A stretch of 64,000 nucleotides of DNA, from the NCBI GenBank assembly GCA_946699065.1, contig CAMPDV010000018.1, positions 1,488,001-1,552,000 on the forward strand. Direction: 5' to 3'. Shown in pieces: positions 62,128-64,000 of the stretch (positions within the stretch are counted from its first letter, which is position 1; each line of letters starts with the position of its first letter). Below the pieces are notes generated by a model. It worked only from the letters and a program-made list of their open reading frames with translations. It did no database searches and was not told the DNA's origin. Made by a program: the position numbers and the translations under genes. The DNA comes from Loxodes magnus. Its lineage: Eukaryota > Ciliophora > Karyorelictea > Loxodida > Loxodidae.

Positions 62128-62565
62128 ATGAAGGAGAAGGTTTATAAGAATCAAACTCATTAAATCTTAAGACTGAAGAAATAGTTTAAAAAGTACAAAA
62201 AAAGCTTGGAGGATGAAGAATAAAAAAACTAACCTGATCAGGATGTTTCAAATTAAAAAAAGGAATAGCAAGAGGCAACGGAAACTTAAAATAATAAAGA
62301 TCAAATTGAGCAGAATCAAACTCAAAATCAAAAAAAGTCAAAACCAATGAAATACTTACATGCATATAGAGAGTAATAGAAAAAACAATATCAGTAGTAA
62401 TAAATAAAAGAAGAAAAAAATATATAGTGGAAGCAAATTCAAGAGAAAAAGAAAAAGATAAACAAAATGTTTAACCTTGACAAAGGAAAAAATCAAAAGA
62501 CTACTCTTATTCTTAAAAACATAATGATGAAGTTAGACAAGGAAAAGAAAATATTTTAAATTTGA
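62128..62565 (+). CDS. Fyv7/TAP26-like basic nucleolar protein
   Basis: A single frame of 145 residues from ATG 62128 to TGA 62565. The composition is extremely Lys/Gln/Glu-rich: ILRLKKQFKKYKKSLEDEEQ near the start, a Gln/Asn-rich middle, then PMKYLHAYREQQKKQYQQQQ and a basic helix (WKQIQEKKKKINKMFNLDKG) ending KNQKTTLILKNIMMKLDKEK. A KFKKYK-like start, a charged coil and a C-terminal GQ/K...L..LL.KI-like helix are the layout of the rRNA-processing Fyv7/TAP26 (CCDC59) family, small proteins that act in small-subunit pre-rRNA processing. The similarity is of arrangement and composition, so the assignment is tentative; another small coiled-coil protein is possible. Confidence 0.45.
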
Positions 62566-63611
62566 TTAAATCTAATTAATTACACATTTAATTGAATAAA
62601 AAGAGCAAAACAAAAAATTAAGCAATTACCTTTCATTATTTAAGCAAATCAAAGCTAAAATTTATTATTATAAAATTTATACTTTTTTAAAGAAGATTTG
62701 TAGCAATTTTAGTTGACTATGAAATAAATTTAAAGAATTAGAAAATAATATGAATAGTATAAAATTTAAAAATAATAATTGTATATAAATTGAGCAAAAT
62801 TTATATAATTAAAATAAGAGTAAAAAATAATAAAATGAGGGAAAAATAAATTTATAAATATCTTTTGCTCTAAAATAATCAGATTACTATATTTTTTAAG
62901 AGATTAAGAAATTTAAGAATTGCAACCAAAAATAATAATAATCATTATTTAATTATTAGAAAATTAGTAAACATTGCTTTTTATACTTTTATATCATTTT
63001 TGACTTAGTTGGATAAAAGTTATTAGATAAAATAAATCTAAAAAATTAAAAAATTAGTAATTTTCTGGATAATTTAAGATAAATGAATTTTAGATTAAAA
63101 ATAAGTTATAGACTAATAAAGAATTCATTCTAAAACTCTATCATACACTATATTCCTTAATCTTTTTAATAAACTATAACCTGTGTATTTATTATTTTGG
63201 TACTGAATCATTTTATTGTTTATTTAAATTAAAAGTGTCTAATAAGTCATATAAAAAATTTAATTTTATAACATTTTAATTGAAATAATTTATAATAATT
63301 TTAGCAATAAGCAATACAAACTAATTGCTAGATTTAAATACAAATCACTCATAACTCTAAAAAGAAATTGAAAGAAAAGATCTAAAATATGAAATAACTA
63401 TTTAAATAATTTAAGATGAATCTATATAATGCAACATTTTTATTACTCTGGTAGTAATTTTTTTTTCTTAATTATAGTTTGAATAATTTAATCAATTTAT
63501 TAAATCATTTCAAGTCTGTCTGTAGTTATAACATTCAAATATTTTATAAATAGTCAATACCTTTACCTTAATTCGTTTTTTTTAAGTAAGGATAAATATA
63601 TTGCTATCGAT
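62566..63611. other. AT-rich intergenic region
   Basis: About 1 kb, no feature recognised. Confidence 0.5.
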
Positions 63612-64000
63612 ATGGAAAGTGTTGATGAAAGCAAATAATATTAAGTATGTACTATTTTTAAGTTGGTGACTCTAAAAGAGAACGAATGAATTAAGCTTCC
63701 TTATAAGAAGGTAACAATACAATCCATAAGTATACAAAAGAATAATTTTATAAATTGACTATATTGCAAAGATTTTGCTTTTATTGCCTTAACTAGTATG
63801 CTGCTTAACTATTAAGCAGATAAGAATTCTTAATAAGATAAAGTATTTAAACCAAATAAAGTATTTCATTTACAACAGCCGCCCTGCTTAGTTTCTTTAG
63901 GAGTTTGTTATCCTAATTAGAATTCAGGACCTATATTTAAAAAAGATTTTACCATTCTACTTATTATTAGCGGCTATTTCTGCACCTACTAAGCTTTAAG
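63612..64000 (+). CDS. Unknown protein, cut off by window end
   Basis: From ATG 63612 the frame gives MESVDESKQYQVCTIFKLVT, then KENEWIKLPYKKVTIQSISI, a hydrophobic patch (YCKDFAFIALTSMLLNYQ), and PPCLVSLGVCYPNQNSGPIF up to the window edge. It is not recognised and only the first 129 residues are present. GC content rises at the 3' end, as in other coding regions here. TGA would be Trp twice (NEWIKL, INWLYC). Confidence 0.5.

Noticed and set aside
1..64000. tRNA or rRNA genes
   Set aside because: I found no T-loop/anticodon arm combinations or rRNA signatures on either strand; a covariance-model scan would be decisive.
1..64000. Ciliate telomeres (C4A2, C3A3 or C4A4 repeats) or chromosome ends
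   Set aside because: No such repeat runs occur anywhere in the window.
1..64000. Transposon or viral insertion
   Set aside because: No transposase, integrase or reverse-transcriptase motifs and no terminal repeats seen. The B56 inverted blocks are gene bodies, not element ends.

Overview
The window reads as somatic-type (or little-rearranged) DNA of a ciliate whose genetic code has reassigned all three standard stop codons. TAA and TAG sit at glutamine positions throughout every recognisable gene. TGA sits at tryptophan positions that are conserved in well-known families: the pore of a voltage-gated calcium channel (ENW, EEW), the Rap-GAP domain (HIVWSE) and the DUSP domain (WW..KW). Yet every gene end I could place with confidence is also a TGA. 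Q/Q plus context-dependent W/stop is the karyorelict code (translation table 27, known from Loxodes and Parduczia), so a Loxodes-like karyorelict is the best guess; a Condylostoma-type heterotrich is less likely because no TAA/TAG terminator was found. Introns are tiny: 16, 19 (five times), 22, 22, 23, 25, 46 and 53 nt. Because no frame is ever closed by TAA/TAG, standard-code ORFs are only fragments or shadows, and openness by itself proves nothing. I called genes from family motifs, from in-frame agreement of start, introns and terminal TGA, and from protein-like composition.

Layout, left to right: an uncertain membrane-protein ORF (481-1311, +); a CEP70-like basal-body coiled-coil protein (2098-4137, -) divergent from a CCT-motif protein (4431-5243, +); a 1562-residue RalGAP-alpha-like GTPase activator (8641-13329, -); a degenerate hybrid histidine kinase (15867-18614, +); mitochondrial ribosomal protein uS5m (18992-19939, -); a 2341-residue four-domain EEEE calcium channel (20637-27753, -); a TPR-SET methyltransferase of the SETD3 kind (28219-29953, -); a ubiquitin-like/PP2A-B56 fusion (31092-32747, +); a small membrane-protein candidate and a RING plus four-RRM protein (34382-37121, +); an unknown protein (38775-40838, +); a DUSP-UIM protein (41153-42196, -); a second PP2A-B56 gene in inverted orientation (44179-45858, -); RNA 3'-phosphate cyclase RtcA (47087-48284, -); proteasome subunit Rpn9 (49528-50691, -). 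After about 51 kb genes are sparser and DNA more AT-rich: a 4 x 20 bp tandem repeat, a Cys-rich surface protein (54288-55139), Gln/Asn-rich and unknown proteins, a Fyv7/TAP26-like nucleolar protein (62128-62565) and a gene cut by the window end.

Functionally these are mostly single eukaryotic genes, not operons. Two themes stand out. One is ciliary/basal-body biology (CEP70, calcium channel). The other is ubiquitin-linked genes between 31 and 51 kb (Ubl-B56 fusion, RING-RRM, DUSP-UIM, Rpn9); that grouping may be chance. The most novel item is the ubiquitin-like domain fused to a PP2A B56 regulatory subunit, whose B56 part is about 94-95% identical by eye to an ordinary B56 gene 12 kb away in opposite orientation, over an indel-free 1173 bp block with sharp edges.
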